A stretch of 64,000 nucleotides of DNA. Origin: Pampus argenteus (taxonomy: Eukaryota > Chordata > Actinopteri > Scombriformes > Stromateidae). The stretch spans positions 20,535,501-20,599,500 of the forward strand of contig CM072879.1 in NCBI GenBank assembly GCA_036937835.1, written 5' to 3'. A program made the position numbers and the translations under genes. Below, in pieces: positions 24,713-39,300 of the stretch (position 1 is the stretch's first letter; each line of letters begins with the position of its first letter). Under the pieces are notes generated by a model. It made no database searches. It was given only the letters and a program-made list of their open reading frames with translations, and was not told where the DNA came from.

Positions 24713-27103
24713 ATTTTGAATGTTTTGAGTTTATATGGGCTTAGAACATTATGATGGAGGTATATGATGTCTATTTCCATGCTAAATTATGTCTAAAGTT
24801 AAATTTTTTGCTGCAACTTTTGGGTTGATACCATTTGTTATGCAGATTTGGTGCAATATTTTACCACTTTTGACCTCAACTCGAGATACAGATGGCCAAA
24901 ACCCCCTTCAAAATAACATATTAAGACACCAAGACTTTGAGGAACACCACTTCTGTTGTGGGATTTGCTCAGAAACTCCCTTACTATTAATATGTCTACG
25001 AAAACAATACATCCTCTAAACACCTGAGGTCTCACCTGGTTGTCATGAGGCTGTGATTATCTTAGAGGTCACAATAGGTCATTTTATACAGTGAGGTCAA
25101 GTCTCACTACAATGAACTGGCTACGATGAGGACCTCATAGCAGTATGCTGTAAATACACTATTTTTAGAGAAGGCAAAAATAGTGTATTTAACCCTAACC
25201 CTAACCCTATCCCTTCAGTTAAAATCAGTTCAAAGGGGCTTTATTGGGAAACAATACATACAAGTGTGAAATAAAAAACTGTACATACTGTAAATGGTCT
25301 TGTGTGAGTCATATAGAGGCATCGTGAGACTGTTTATATGTGTATATCATAACCTGTTAAAGAAATCCTTAGTGGATAAAATGAGACTGAATAAGAGAAA
25401 CATCTTTCTGTATGGAACAGATTTTTGTATGAGCTTCCAAATAAAAAAAATAAATATGCAAAAACCCAACTCAACTGTCAGCACTAAAGAGAGTGTAAAA
25501 AGAGCAGGTTCATACCCTGAGTCCCACCTGCTGTAGGTGTAGATATTAAAACAAAGTCAACACGAGGCATTGTATATCTCTAAATAGTATATGTTAACAT
25601 TATTTACTGGAAACAATGGCGTTAATGTTGTAATTGCAGAGTCTGCATTTTGACTTTGTCCACCAGGTGGGAGTGCTTTACATTATTTATATGTTTAATA
25701 CTTGAAAACTCTGTACTACTACTAGTAGTACTCACTGGCTGTTTTATTGAAATGATATCTATTAATATGTGAATTAGCATTACTGATACGTAGGACTTTG
25801 CTCTGATGAGGAAGTACTACAGTATATGTGTTCTCTGTTGTCTTCCTTCAGAGCAGAACAAATGGTTTGATAGGAGGAAGGAGGAGGATGGAGGTTATGG
25901 GTGTAGTTCAGAGGAATGTTGGCAGCTCTGTATCACTTTAATAAAGCTTCCTTTCTATACATCTTCTAAGCCGAAGCGAACACACACAGTTGTGACTGTG
26001 GAGGCTCACTGAGGTGAAACCAAAGCAGAAAGCTTGAAACAAACTGCTCTTTTTCTTCATGAAACTGAATAAGCTTCAGTTTCATGTCAGAACAAAATCC
26101 AGTCTCATCTGGTTTGACTTCCCTCGACAAAAGAGTCTCACAGTTCAGACACTTTTACAAAAACCACATTTTGATTATCGGATTTCATAAAAGCAGTTTA
26201 TTATTGTGGAGTTTCCGGTTGTTAAAGGTTCAGTAGTGAAGCAGCTGTTTGGTTCAAGTTTCTTTTAAGTTTTCTTTTGTGACTGGATTTTTTTTTTTGT
26301 TCCTCAGGCAGTAGTGGGAGGGTGCAACTGAGGCTCAGGTCCTGTTATTCACAACATTTTAGTTGGCAAAGGTACACATATGATGTGTTTTGTCATTTTC
26401 AGTTCAACACACAAACTTTTAAAAATAAAATATAATTCTTAATGTAAAATAAATAATAAGAAGAATCTGCATGGCTTGTTCAAAGGGGTCCCTTGACCTC
26501 TCACCTCAGGATATTTGAATGAAAATAAATTATATAGGTACCCACAAGTCACCCTTTTACAGACATGCCCACTTTATGGCATCCATTTTTGGGCAAAAAC
26601 CATGTAGTATTTTTGCATGCAGTATAAATGTGTTATTTGCCTTCTCTAAAAATAGTGTATTTACAGCATACTGCTATGAGGTCCTCATCGTAGCCAGTTC
26701 ATTGTAGTGAGACTTGACCTCACTGTATAAAATGACCTATTGTGACCTCTAAGATAATCACAGCCTCATGACAACCAGGTGAGACCTCAGGTGTTTAGAG
26801 GATGTATTGTTTTCGTAGACATATTATATAGTAAGGGAGTTTCTGAGCAATTCCCACAACAGAAGTGGTGTTCCTCAAAGTCTTGGTGTCTTAATATGTT
26901 ATTTTGAAGGGGGTTTTGGCCATCTGTATCTCGAGTCGAGGTCAAAAGTGGTAAAATATTGCACCAAATCTGCGTAACAAATGGTATCAACCCAAAAGTT
27001 GCAGCAAAAAATTTAACTTTAGACATTATTTAGCATGGAAATAGACATCATATACCTCCATCATAATGTTCTAAGCCCATATAAACTCAAAACATTCAAA
27101 ATA
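24713..27103. mobile_element. 2.4-kb element with about 465-bp near-identical inverted arms
   Basis: Positions 24713-25177 and 26636-27103 are inverted copies. The left arm starts ATTTTGAATGTTTTGAG and the right arm ends CTCAAAACATTCAAAAT. Both carry the same open frame (MSKVKFFAATFGLIPFV...), one per strand, with only scattered differences. The 1.46-kb spacer holds a telomere-like AACCCTAACCCTAACCC block (25194-25210) and no recognisable transposase. I interpret it as a long-TIR non-autonomous transposon or a foldback element. No clear target duplication is visible. Confidence 0.8.
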
Positions 27104-27239
27104 TGAATAGATGCCTAACTAGAGCACAAAGTTTATTACAAATTTATGATGATTTCAGGATCAATGTTTGTTGTGAACATATAAGAAACTGTTTTTGAGT
27201 GTTTCACTTGTAATACAATTCAATTAAAAAATCTACTGC

Positions 27240-27662
27240 ATGCGTCGTCACCGCCATCATTGTTACCATATCTCTTCTAATGATTTGCTGCTGTGCATCT
27301 GTGTCTCTATCACAGGTTCCACTGCTACTGTAATAATTCATCATTCATTGTAACCTATTCTCATTTTATCATCCATTATAATTCATTGTGAGTGTACAAT
27401 ATGTGTGTGTTGATTTGTTCTGTACATGTAACATCATTGCACGTATGTCCGTCCTGGGAGAGGGATCCCTCCTCTGTGGCTCTTCCTGAGGTTTCTTCCA
27501 CCTTTTTTCCTGTTAAAAGGTTTTTTGGTGGGCAAGTTTTTCCTCACTAATCGAGGGTCTAAGGACAGAGGGTGTCACTCCCTGTACAGATTGTAAAGCC
27601 CTCCGAGAAAAATGTATTTTGGGACTTTGGGCTATATAAATAAAATTTGATTTGATTTGATA
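27240..27662 (+). mobile_element. L2/Rex-like LINE 3' tail
   Basis: GTCCGTCCTGGGAGAGGGAT, then GGTTTTTTGGTGGGCAAGTT, then GGGCTATATAAATAAAATTT and TTTGAT repeats. Same tail and orientation as 11200-11612; only the 3' UTR remains. Confidence 0.8.
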
Positions 27663-29740
27663 TTATTTCCTTTTCTTTAAGTATGTGGTGCAACTACAGA
27701 GTGTGGGCGAATGGATCAGAATTTGAATCTATTAGAAATATGTGAATGAACTCATCTCTATTTTAGTAAAAAATTGGCAAAATAAGAATAAAAATGTATT
27801 GTTATTGAAGGTTTCTTGTGATTTTTGATAATACAGCAGTAAAAAAGCCCGATCTTACAGAAACATGTGAAATGACCACAACCTCTTAACACTGTGCTGG
27901 TGCCATGGAAATGATACCAATGGAAAGTGAATCAGGATCACACGACCGGAGAAGTGACATAGTTGAGATGAGTTCAATATATCATGTTCTTATTAGGAGG
28001 AGGTGGGTTGGATTAAGCTGCAGGAGACCTCTGTACTTTTCTCTTTACGGGACATTTAAAAAAAAACAACTATAACAGCAACTGTTGTGGTCTTTACTGT
28101 TGCCATGTCAACAAAGGTTGTGCAAGTAGAAACTGTGTTTAAGTGATCATTTTAACCCAAAGTATAATCTTTCTGTAGCCCTAACAAGTGTTTTTTCTGC
28201 CTAAACCTAACCAGACCTTAACCACGGTGCCTTAACCACAGTGCTGTCACACTAGTCGAGTTCAAGTCAATTTTATTTATATAGAGCAAAATCATAGTTA
28301 TGTTAATAACCATCATACAAGGATTTATAAGGGCCTTATTACCTATTAATTAAAACTTATTGCAAGGACCTTAATATAAACCATAAACCATAAATAAAGA
28401 TATAGATGAAACAGATATTCCACAGAGATGTGATTGGAGCTTGTGAATAGTAATAATGACTTTGGTTATTTGCAGTTGAAAAGATGTTAAGGTTCGAACT
28501 GACAGTAAATCTTCAGACATCTGTTTGGATCTCGACTGACCAGCATTCAGTGACTTTATTTTAACAACTTCAACAAAAGGAATTGTAACATCTGCTATAC
28601 TGGACAACATTTTGTTGCATAGAGGAACAACTAGCATCATCGAAGAGGTAAGTTCTGCTCTTTAATTTGATATTCAACATGTTGTGATGCAATACGGACT
28701 GTCTAACTTATTCAACACAGAGGCAGGAGTGTGAAAATGGATTAAAAAATTTGTAAAGATATTACTTTGCAGAAATTATGATTTGTCTTCATAATGTGAC
28801 ACTGACTAACAACAATTCAAAAACTCTAGATCAACTCTTTATTTGATATGTGTTCCATATCTATGCAATGACGAGTTCATTTGTAATTCAAATGAATAAT
28901 GGTTGTGGAGATGGACGCAGAGCTGTGTAGTTGTGCTGTTTCATTTGATGTGTGCGATCCTCGCTGTGATGAATACCTCAAGAAGGAATGTGAATGTGGC
29001 CTCTAAAGGTTAATCTCTAAAACTATGAGAAGAAAGTTCCATCAGTGCAACCATATCATGAGTGATAGAGATTGATCTGATATGTTTAAATCTTTGATGA
29101 ATCAATGAATCTGTAGCTGCTGGATCTCTGCAGGAAGGAACTCAGCTGCCAGAAAGCAGGTTAGACTGAGCCAGAATTTAAGTTGAACCAAGAGTTATCC
29201 TAAACCAGTTCTCTAAATTACACCCTGTCAGTCATCTGTTGTTGAGCCTAAAAGTCCTGAAATAGTTTGTGAAGCATCTCTGACAGCTGAGTGGAATGGT
29301 GCCACAACACCTGTAACAGCTGAGTGGAATGGTGCCACAACACCTGTAACAGCTGAGTGGAACGATGTTGCAGCATCTCTGAGAGCTGATTGTAACAGTG
29401 CCACTAGAGCTGATGACATCACTGACAGGTGGAGAGAGGCAGGTTGTCATGTCGGCCGTCTGATTAGACGGGAGGTTATTTTGGTTAAACCAATCAACAG
29501 TAAGTGATATTATTTTCAGTTAACTTAGAAGCAATGACAGTTTTAAATTATGTGTTTGTAATATTTACTGAAGCCCCTTTTTGTGTTTGTGGTATTTGCA
29601 GTAGTCGAAGTCCCTACTCTCACTGTGAATATAAATTTGTATTTGTAGCATTTGCAATAGTAGATGCCCCTCCTCTGACTGAGAGTATAAATATGTGTTT
29701 GTAGTATTTGGAGTATTAGAAGCCCCTCCTCTCCCTGTCT
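27663..29740. other. intergenic, no gene seen
   Basis: No exon chain is supported. A short LINE-tail-like sequence (TCAAGTCAATTTTATTTATA) is at 28264-28283. About 29265-29370 holds three copies of a 33-bp unit (CAGCTGAGTGGAATGGTGCC ...), the last degenerate. A degenerate GTATTTG-containing repeat occupies about 29560-29740 just before the start of gene C. Confidence 0.5.
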
Positions 29741-29741
29741 G

Positions 29742-29747
29742 TATAAG
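29742..29747 (+). promoter_or_regulatory. possible TATA box of gene C
   Basis: TATAAG lies 75 bp upstream of the gene C ATG, about the same spacing as TATAAAA before gene B, so it is a candidate core promoter. The match is weaker than that of gene B. Confidence 0.4.
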
Positions 29748-29816
29748 TAAGAGTGTTTGAAGGAGGAGCTGCAACTGCATCTCTTTACTTGAACAGGAAA
29801 ACACTCAGACAGCAGT

Positions 29817-31073
29817 ATGCTGCCACCGTGAGTACTATTCTTTATACTACTGCGTATACTACAGTTACAGCTTCTATTACTACTAAGTCACAGTGTGTTG
29901 TCTATGAATGTTTGAAGTGGAATCATTGTTGTAGTAGTAGACTTGTGTATGTGAATACAGTACTGTAATATTGTGTACCACAGTCATAGAAGTACTGACT
30001 CTGGTGCATTAGTACATCAGTACTGTAATATTTTATACTGCAGTAGTAGACTGTAATGTATTAGTACATCAGTACTGTAATATTTTGTCCTGTAGTAGAG
30101 GTAAAACAATTTTAAAACATCAGTACTGCAGTAGTACACTGATATAATATAAATGTGTTGCTGTTCTTGTAATATTGTGCTTCATCCTGATTGGACACAG
30201 GTTTTTCAGGTGTTTGATGGACAGGTCATCTATTCAATCAGAAGCATTCTGTGTTTAATTTAAAATTGAATAAAATGATTAAATGAACCAATCAACTTTC
30301 ATCGTCATTATTCAAACTGTTGTCAGCAGAAAACCTTGTATCTTCAACATGCTACATCTGAAAACATGACGAGATACAAGATTTTATGCCTACAGTTTTG
30401 TCTAATTAGTGCTAACTACCATTTATTAGTGTTGACTGGTATTGATTAGTATTAGTTTTGCTCATGTTTGCTGCTGATTAGTGCTGACTTATATTGCTCA
30501 GAATAATTTACTATTGACATATTGTTCTATTGATTGGTATTGACTGGTAATAAATTGTATTCAATGTATTGAACTCATTATTTTGAAAGGTGATCATTAT
30601 TGATCAGTGTTGATTACTGCAATAGGATGCTCTTCTCTGTCATAACAGAAACCTATTGATTGTGTCAATGGTCGTCTTTCTGGTAACAACTGTTTCTACG
30701 GCTCCCGTGGAGGGTAAAAATACACACAATTAGTTTTATTATATTTGAATATATCAGATTTATTAGATGTTAGTTGCTTCTCAGAGATGAAACATGTTGT
30801 TGTGTTTTACAGAGACGGAACGGGAGGAGGCAGAGGTGGAGGTGGAGGGGGAGCTGTCTGAGGAGGAGGAGGGTAGGTCTGTGTGTGTGTGTGTGTGTGT
30901 GTTTCAAGTACTCCTCATGTTGGAGGGACAAAAAGCAAATTTTTCCCCTATGATTGATTTTCTAGTGAACTTGGTAAAGTTAATGTATGATTTAAGGTTT
31001 AGATTATGTTAAAGTTAGTATAAGAAATAAATGTAAGTGAATGTAATGTCCAGTGAAGATATAGAAACCGAAC

Positions 31074-31131
<58 letters not shown>

Positions 31132-34100
31132 CTTGCAGTCTAAATAACCTAAAGTCAATTCAATGAATAACTAAAATCATTCACAATGTTTCTGCTGCTG
31201 ACATATCAAACTAAACAGCAGCTGTTTGTAGAATTTATTAATTCATTGGTTGATTGAAAAGAAAGAAAATGATTTGTAAGTCATTTTTATTCTTCGATTT
31301 AAAATGGCAAACGTTACATCACAGAGACACATAAAGCACACAGGAAGTCACTTCTTAAACAAGATCACATAATTAAACAAGATGTCTGACAGGAAGTGAT
31401 GTCACAACACAGATCACTGAATCTGAAAAACATGAAATATAGCGTGTTAAATGTGGCCTGTTAAACGCGGTGTGATAAATGTTATTAAATGCAGCATGTT
31501 CAATACAGCATGTGGCATGTGCAGTGTGTTGAATGCATGTGTTAAATGCAGTATATTAAATGCTGGGTGTTAAAGGCTGAGTCATGAATGTGTTAAATTC
31601 AGCATGTTAAACACAGTGTATTAAAAATGGCAAGTTGAATGCTGTTAAATGCATTGTGTTAAATCCAATCCAATGTGTTAAAAGCAACGTGTTAAATGCA
31701 ACATGTTAAACGCAGCTGAGTGCGCCCTCTAGAGGTTGTATGAAGAATAGTATGAAACAAAATAAATATGAAGCTCTGTGATTGAATGTTTAATACCTGA
31801 TCCTCTGACATCATCAGTCTCAGCTGTACTTTGTGTTTACAACTGATTAGCTAATGTTAGCAGGCTAACACACTAAAATAAGCATGGCTAATCAAACTGT
31901 AACAGAAAAAGAGTTAGAAGAAAACTTTTGGTAAAAACATCTTTAATTAGAGAAATAAATGTCTGTATCTTAATCTTTCCTTTCAGATGATGATGACTCC
32001 AAGAGTCAGGATAAGAGTGAGGGTGAGAAAATGTGACCTTTGACCTTTAACCTTACAATATAAACCTGCATAAACAAACAGATGAAAATTTTTGAACAAC
32101 AGACTGACAGACAGAATGTTTTATTGAAGTCTGTTAGTTGTCTTTGCTTATTTCAACTGCTGGAAACAAAAGCTATATTCATCCTGACTCACCTGAACCC
32201 CCAACCCCCCACCTCCCCTACAGGGCCTCTTGGCGTCCAGCAGACCACAGCGGCGGTGGCAGTGGCGGCAGCAGCAGCCAGAGGTTCAGGTAAGTGGATC
32301 CTGATAAGATTTTTTCACATGGACAGTAGTTTGTTTGTTCATGTTTAATCCGGATTAAGACCTGATCCACGTCCTGGAGCACTCTGTTTCCCAGCATGCG
32401 TCAGTTTGCCCAGCAACACATGATGCTGAAGGTCTCAGGTTTCAATCAGTTTATTCAGCAAATTCACAGTCCCTCCTGCTGGAGCTCACCTGAACTGCAG
32501 TATTATTATTAATATTATTATCATTATTATTATATACAAACTGGACACAACTCAACATGGAAAAGGAAATAAACACATAACTGAAATCACCAAATCATTT
32601 TAAACGTGATCTGTTTTATCATTACTTATTATTATAAGTGTTTTAAACAAAACAATCAACAAGACAAAACAATGAAACATAATGAATTTATTGATAAACT
32701 AACTGGTGATAAAGAATAACAATCAGCAGAAATATGTGAAATGAGTGAAATAATCTTATCAATAACAACATCTTCAAATCAATCCTAAAACATCCAGCAA
32801 TTATGTCACTTGTCACTTTGTGACATCAAAGCTTTGGACCAATCACATCAGCTCCATCAACAATCGATCAATATAAACAGATGGCAACTCTGGTTTGGCT
32901 TTAAATGACGTAAATACTTCCCGTCTCATGTTTTATGTCAGCACAGAGTTTAATCTCCAAACACCAGAATTAATAAATGTTCCCATACTGCAGAGTAAAT
33001 GAAATGAAACCATGAATAAATGATAAAAGCAATAATCTAGGAGAAGTGATGGTTTAAATAGATTTGTCTCTGCAGGTGTGAGTGTGAGACCAGGCGTGTC
33101 GTCCGAGCTTCAGCATATCAGTGGTGAGTCTGCTCATGTTACATGACATTCATATACATTATGATTTATGAAGAAATATATTAAAAATGTTCAGACCTTT
33201 AAAATGAGCCTGAACACAAACAAAATGTAAGTTTTTGTTTATCCTGTTTGTTTATGACACGGTGTGTGTGTGTTTCTAAAGATTTAATCCAAAGTTTAAA
33301 ATGTATCTTTAGTTAAATACAATCAAGACGTGTTCTTGTTTTCAGTCTCTAGCATTCAGTCAGCGGTCGGGGGAGGAGCTAATGATGGAACAGCAGGTAA
33401 TCAAGAGAAGAGGTTTTTTTTATGGTCACAATTTTATTGAAGTTCAAGTTATGCATTGATAACCAGTACCAAATACCTAACCCTTACCCTAACATTCAAT
33501 AAACAAAACAACAACAAAAAATGGTGACACCCACCACCAGACTTATCTCCATATAATAAAAGACAAAATTACTAAAAGGTCACGTGGAGGAACAATTCGA
33601 TACAGTAAAGTTATAAGTTCTTAGATTTTACTTAAGGCTCTTGTCCAGGATAAGATAGTGTTATTTTTATCACCACACATCCCAACCATACACATACATA
33701 CATAATAACTTGGATTGTGTATGTGTGTATCTGGAAGACTCTGTGGAGAAGACATATATCCTTACAAGTCTAAAACATGTTCATAAACGAACCAACAAGT
33801 CCATCTGTGTATGCAGTTTAATTATATTTAATTATGAAACTTTTCTTGGGAGAGAGATACTGTTGGTTTAATGTTTGAAGATGGCGATCTATATGGAGGT
33901 CTATAATTGTTACATAGACTGGGGTCCTTGCTGGGTTAAGGCAGATAATATACCTACATTTAGTTCATTTAAAAAGCTGCTTTTCAATAGAACAGTTAAT
34001 CGTATACATTATATATATAGAAACTGACCTAATAGTGGAATAAACCTTTGTGGGAATACCATTCCGTCCCAGTGATTTAACCCTTTTTATTCCCGCAATA

Positions 34101-36343
34101 GCTTTCTTTAGTTGAGTCAATGTGATGAGGCCATCTAAATCACTCTAGTAAGAGGGTGGGACATTTTGTAAAAAGTTTTCATACTTCATTTTGTCAAAGG
34201 AAATTTCAGAAGCATACAGTTTAGAATAAAATTAGTGAAATTCAGAGTTTATATCTTCTGGTCTGAGTGAATAGAAGTAATGCTAGCATGCTAAGCACAT
34301 TTTTGTCGGTAGTCTGATATGGATCCTCCAAAATAAATTTTTTTGAATCTTTTTAATTTTTTTCAGGGATTTATTATGATTATTAGTATCCTGAGGTTTC
34401 TTCCACCTTTTTCCCTGTTAAAAGGTTTTTTGGTGGGCAAGTTTTTCCTCACTAATCGAGGGTCTAAGGACAGAGGGTGTCACTCCCTGTACAGATTGTA
34501 AAGCCCTCTGAGACAAATGGATTTTGTGATTTTGGGCTATATAAATAAAATTTGATTTGATTTGATTCAAGGATTTGGTACCACTTTTAAGTAATTATTT
34601 TTATAATATCAATCAGTAGTAAGTCATTTATAAGACATTAGTTGATTAGTTAATAATAATCACAAACAAAACATTAAAATACCTTTGTGAGTGATTAATT
34701 AATGCTATGTTAACATATAAATATCCTGTAACTCGCCTATAAATGATTAAGCTTCATGAATAAATCATTAGTAGATAATTAATGATATTATGAATCACTT
34801 GTGAGCCATTTAAAGCGATTATAATAAATAATGTTATTATATTATGTTAAAAAAAAACATTGACAAATTATTCAGGTTGACCAGAGTTACAGTGAAACAT
34901 GTCGCATTTTGACCAAATATCAGTTTTCAGTAGATTTAAGTTCAAGCTCAACAAAGAATGTAAATTAAAATATTGATGACATGATTTTTCTCTCTTTCAG
35001 GTCATAGAGGTCATTCTTCTTCTTCTGTGGACTCTGCAGGTAATTTAACCTGTAACTTCCTGTCCAGAACCTCTGACAGCTTATTTGAGATCACAGCATG
35101 AATTTATCAAACTGATAAATGTCCACACCTTTTATTCAGTACCTGGAGAATAAAAAGTGTTCTAGCAGGATAATAGGGTACTATATGCTCTTTAAGATAT
35201 GATGGTGCCTGATCGTGACTCCCAAATATCATACGGTGGTACCGGAGGGCCGGGTAATGCTATTCAGAGTAGCTATAGTACACAATGCAATTAGGTGGTC
35301 ATTTGTAACTTTCACCAGTGTTTCAGTGCTATGATGCTTTCTAAAACCTGACTGAAAAACTCAAATAAACTATTGTTATATAGGAAGTCACATCGCTGGC
35401 GACTGCTTTCTCAAGGATAGAAAAGGAAGGTTAGATCTATAGCCGGCTAAAAGAATCGAGAGTACATTTTTTAAGCAGAGATTTAATTACAATTACTTAT
35501 GTATCAATTTCATACTAAGTTCAGTAAACAGAAAAAAACTAAATTAAATGAATACTTGGTATGAGCAGCTTTGCCTTTAAAACAGCATCAGTTCTCCTCA
35601 GTTAACCGGCACACAGTTTTTCAAAGTACAGTTGGTTGTTCTTGGAGATCTTGAAGAACCTGCCACAGTTCTTCTGTGGATTCAGGCCTCTCAGCTGCCT
35701 CTATCTCTTCATGTGATCAGACTGACTCCATTATGCTGAGATCAGCTCTCTGGGGCCAGACCACCAGTTACAGGACTCTGACTGCTGAAGTTAGTTCTTT
35801 ATGACTCTAGCTGTATCTTTGAGGTCATTGCTGCAGAATAATGACTGATCAGTTGCCTTTCTGATGGTGTTGCATTATGGATAAGAATCTAAACATCTAA
35901 TGTGCCTAAAACCTTTGAAAAGTACTGTATATCAGATTTTTCTAAGGTTTCTAAGGTTCCCGTGTACGAGGATAAAAGGTTGTTTTTATTTTCCTTTATT
36001 AATGATGAGTAACAAGCAGCTCTGGCATTACAGAGGGACTTCCTATTTGTTTAAAGACTAAGCAAGATTCTACCAGTTTGTTGGAACGTCATACCCTCTC
36101 AAGCTTTCATGATGTTTGCTGTAATTTGTGGGTTTGGGAATTGGGAGCTAATCTCTTTAGTTTTATTCAGAAATTATGTGTTCAGGTGAGTTCAGGTGAG
36201 TTGAGGGGAGATCAGATGCATTCAGGTGCGTTCAGGTGTGTTCAGGTGAGGTCAGATGTGTTTAGGGGAGATCAGATGCATTCAGGTGAGATTAGGTGTT
36301 TTGAGGGGAGATCAAGTGTGTTCAGGTGAGGTCAGGTGTGTTC

Positions 36344-36388
<45 letters not shown>

Positions 36389-39300
36389 TCATGTGATAAA
36401 TATGTGGTTTTGCTCATCAGAGTGCTCTGAGATCCTTTGTTTATTAATCCCTCTGTAATGTGCTGACAAAGCAGAACTTAAAATAATAAATTATAATAAA
36501 CATTTTAATTTGAAATCATCTCTGTCTTACTGCTGGAGGTGCTGCAGGAAGTAAAACTCACAAAGAAGTGAGTGAATTCTTCATGTGTGTGTTTTTCAGC
36601 AGTTGGAGGTCCGAGTAGCTCACCAGCTTCACAGCTGACAGGTCAAAACATTAATCAATAACCACAAACGTTCATTAAAAAACATTACTTATCTCATTAT
36701 TATTATTATTATTATTATATGATACTTTACTGAGGTCTACATTTTATTTTCAGACTTGTTTGTGTCTTTATTGTGTAGCTGTATGTGGAGACAGCAACAA
36801 AAACTTCTTTCTCCCCTCTGGCTCTTTAGGTTCTGCCAGTTCTGCAGGTTCTCCGGCAGAAGCCAGAGAACCCATCATCGCCCAGACACACTCTGCAGGT
36901 AGCAGTAACTTTGATAAAACATTAATTTCAGACAGAAAACAGATGTGATCCAGGTGATATGATCCAGGCTACAGGTGAATCTGAACCTGCAAATAAACTG
37001 TCTCTGATTGGTCAGAGACAGTTTATTTACTCCATACAATGTGTAAGTGTGTGTATGTTTGTGTGTTTAAAACCTAAACTTTGTAACAAACTGATAAAGT
37101 TGTGCAGTATCTCTGAAACGTACTGCAGTAAAAAGTAGCACAACATGGAAAAATTTGAGTAAAGTCCACATACCTCAAAACTATACTTAAGTACAGTACT
37201 GAAGTAAATGTACTGTGTTACACTGTACCACAGGAAATAAATATGCTGAACACATAACTATGATGATATTGATCAGTGAATAGTGATTTCTGCTTTTATA
37301 CACTTCACAGTAATAAATGACAACAGCTTAAGATTTGTTTGTTTATTTTATCATTTATTTGGTTCCGGCAACACAAAAAATTCAGCAGCTGGACTGGGGC
37401 AGGACTTTGCTCGATTCTTGTTACTTTTTATGATGAATGAGTCAGGTTCAAGATCCCCTCTTCGTCCCTGCGTCTTCAGTACAGACCTTGTTCAGGAAAC
37501 CTTTTGGATTGTCTGGACTTGGCATTGCAGAATATTTTAAAGATGCACTGGCTGAGGTAGTTGCCAATGATATGCTCCCTTTTAGTTGTCCAGATGGATC
37601 CAAAAAACTCATGGAATACCTTTTGCCCTATCAATCGGAACAAAATGTTGTATAACATTAAATATTCAGAGGTCTATTAATATGTGAATGCAAAAACGAG
37701 TGAATTCACAGATACGAAACATGTCTGTTTGTGTCTGCAGGTTCTGATGGAGTCGACCCAAATGGTGATTATCTTTGGCTTCTCTGTCAATACATGCTAA
37801 TCAATAAGTTATTGATCCACTGGTGTGGCAGTGATGTAAAGCTGTTGTTTGAGGATCTCAAACATCTGAAAAACACAACGGAACCAACATGTCGATTTAA
37901 TGTAAATCAGCTTCAGTAGAACTCCATAAGAAAATGTGACAATTTATAAATCAATGAAACTGATGATAGATTATTGAATATTTTAATATGTGTGTCAGGT
38001 AACAGCCAGAAGCTTCTTAACGGAGGAGGAGGAGCTGACAGTCAGACAGGTGAGCTGCCAGGGGTGGGGTGGGAGGACACTGACAAGTGTTACATGATTA
38101 AACTACCTGTCATTTAACCTGTCTGTCTATTTACCTGTCTGTCTTCTCACCTGTCCATCCACTCACCTATCTGTCATTTAACCTGTCTGTTTGCTCACAA
38201 GTCTGTCTCTCTCAGGTGTTCTGGGTTCATTTGGGGGTGGAGACTCTCAACTGCTTTATACAGGTGAGTGTCCAGGTGAGGTCTTCTTCATTTCTTCTTC
38301 TTTTGTATCATCTTCATCAGAACTGGTGATTGTTTATTGATTATTGGAGACTGATGAATATAAATGATGTTGATGAGGTTGCTGGTTGAGCTTATTTACA
38401 TCAAACAAAAAACTGTGGGTCAGAAAATAGGAAGTCATTTCTTTGTTTAGTTGTACATTAAAATGTGTTTTGTTTTGTTTTGTTTGCTCATATATTCATT
38501 TATTTATTTTTTAACAGGAACTATCGACCCGTCTGCACACTTCCTGCTTGGCCTGATGGGTAAGTTCACTTTTTTGTTTCTGTCGTTCAGGAAACCTTTT
38601 CACTAGTAATGGGACTCGATAACAATTTTTAATCGAGTTAATTACAGGGTACTTAAGGGCAATTAATCGCATTTTAATGACAAAACCTGTGACAAAAATT
38701 TTATTCAAAATTGAAATTTTGTGCAACTAAACTATTGGTTTTACCAGATGTGGTGTGTGCATCTGCTTTTAGGGGTACCTGAAACAAGTGTATACAAAGG
38801 TTCTGACTCAAACACTTCTGATCTTTTGTTCTGTAGGATTGTAGTACAGTAATATAGTAGTACTGTAGTATTGTAATATTTGTTGTGTATACATGAAGCA
38901 AAAGTTTATTGTTTGTGTTTTCAGGCAGAGCAGATCCTTTCGGACCAGACGCTCACATCAGCGTCCCAGGTCTGACCTCAGGTATGTTTTAATGATCAGG
39001 ATTCGGGGGTGTCTTAAAAGATAATTGACAGATCTGTCTGACACACCTGATAGGACAAACACCTGTTGGGCTCTCATTGGTCAATGTTTATGATTTTTTC
39101 AAAGTCAAAAAGAAACACAGTGGAAACATTTCCCAACAAAACAGGACAGGTGAGATTAGCAATGATCAGATTGGATCAAATATTGAGAAGAAGCAGCAGA
39201 AGGGTGGATCCAGGATGGATCTCAAGAACAAAATATATTAAAACACCCTTCTGCTGGGCTCAGGATAATCCTGATTTTAAATTTTTTTGTTGTTGATCCA

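Noticed and set aside
24117..25210. Telomeric repeats as a sign of a chromosome end
   Set aside because: Only two or three GGGTTA/AACCCT units at isolated places, internal to dispersed repeats.
24789..27026. A pair of matching 76-79-residue frames on opposite strands (MSKVKFFAATF...)
   Set aside because: Identity comes from the inverted DNA arms; without relatives or a promoter there is no case for a protein gene.
29228..29450. Possible small protein from the CAGCTGAGTGGAATGG repeat
   Set aside because: A three-copy tandem repeat with no splice sites or start context; it lies just upstream of gene C but does not join its exon phases.
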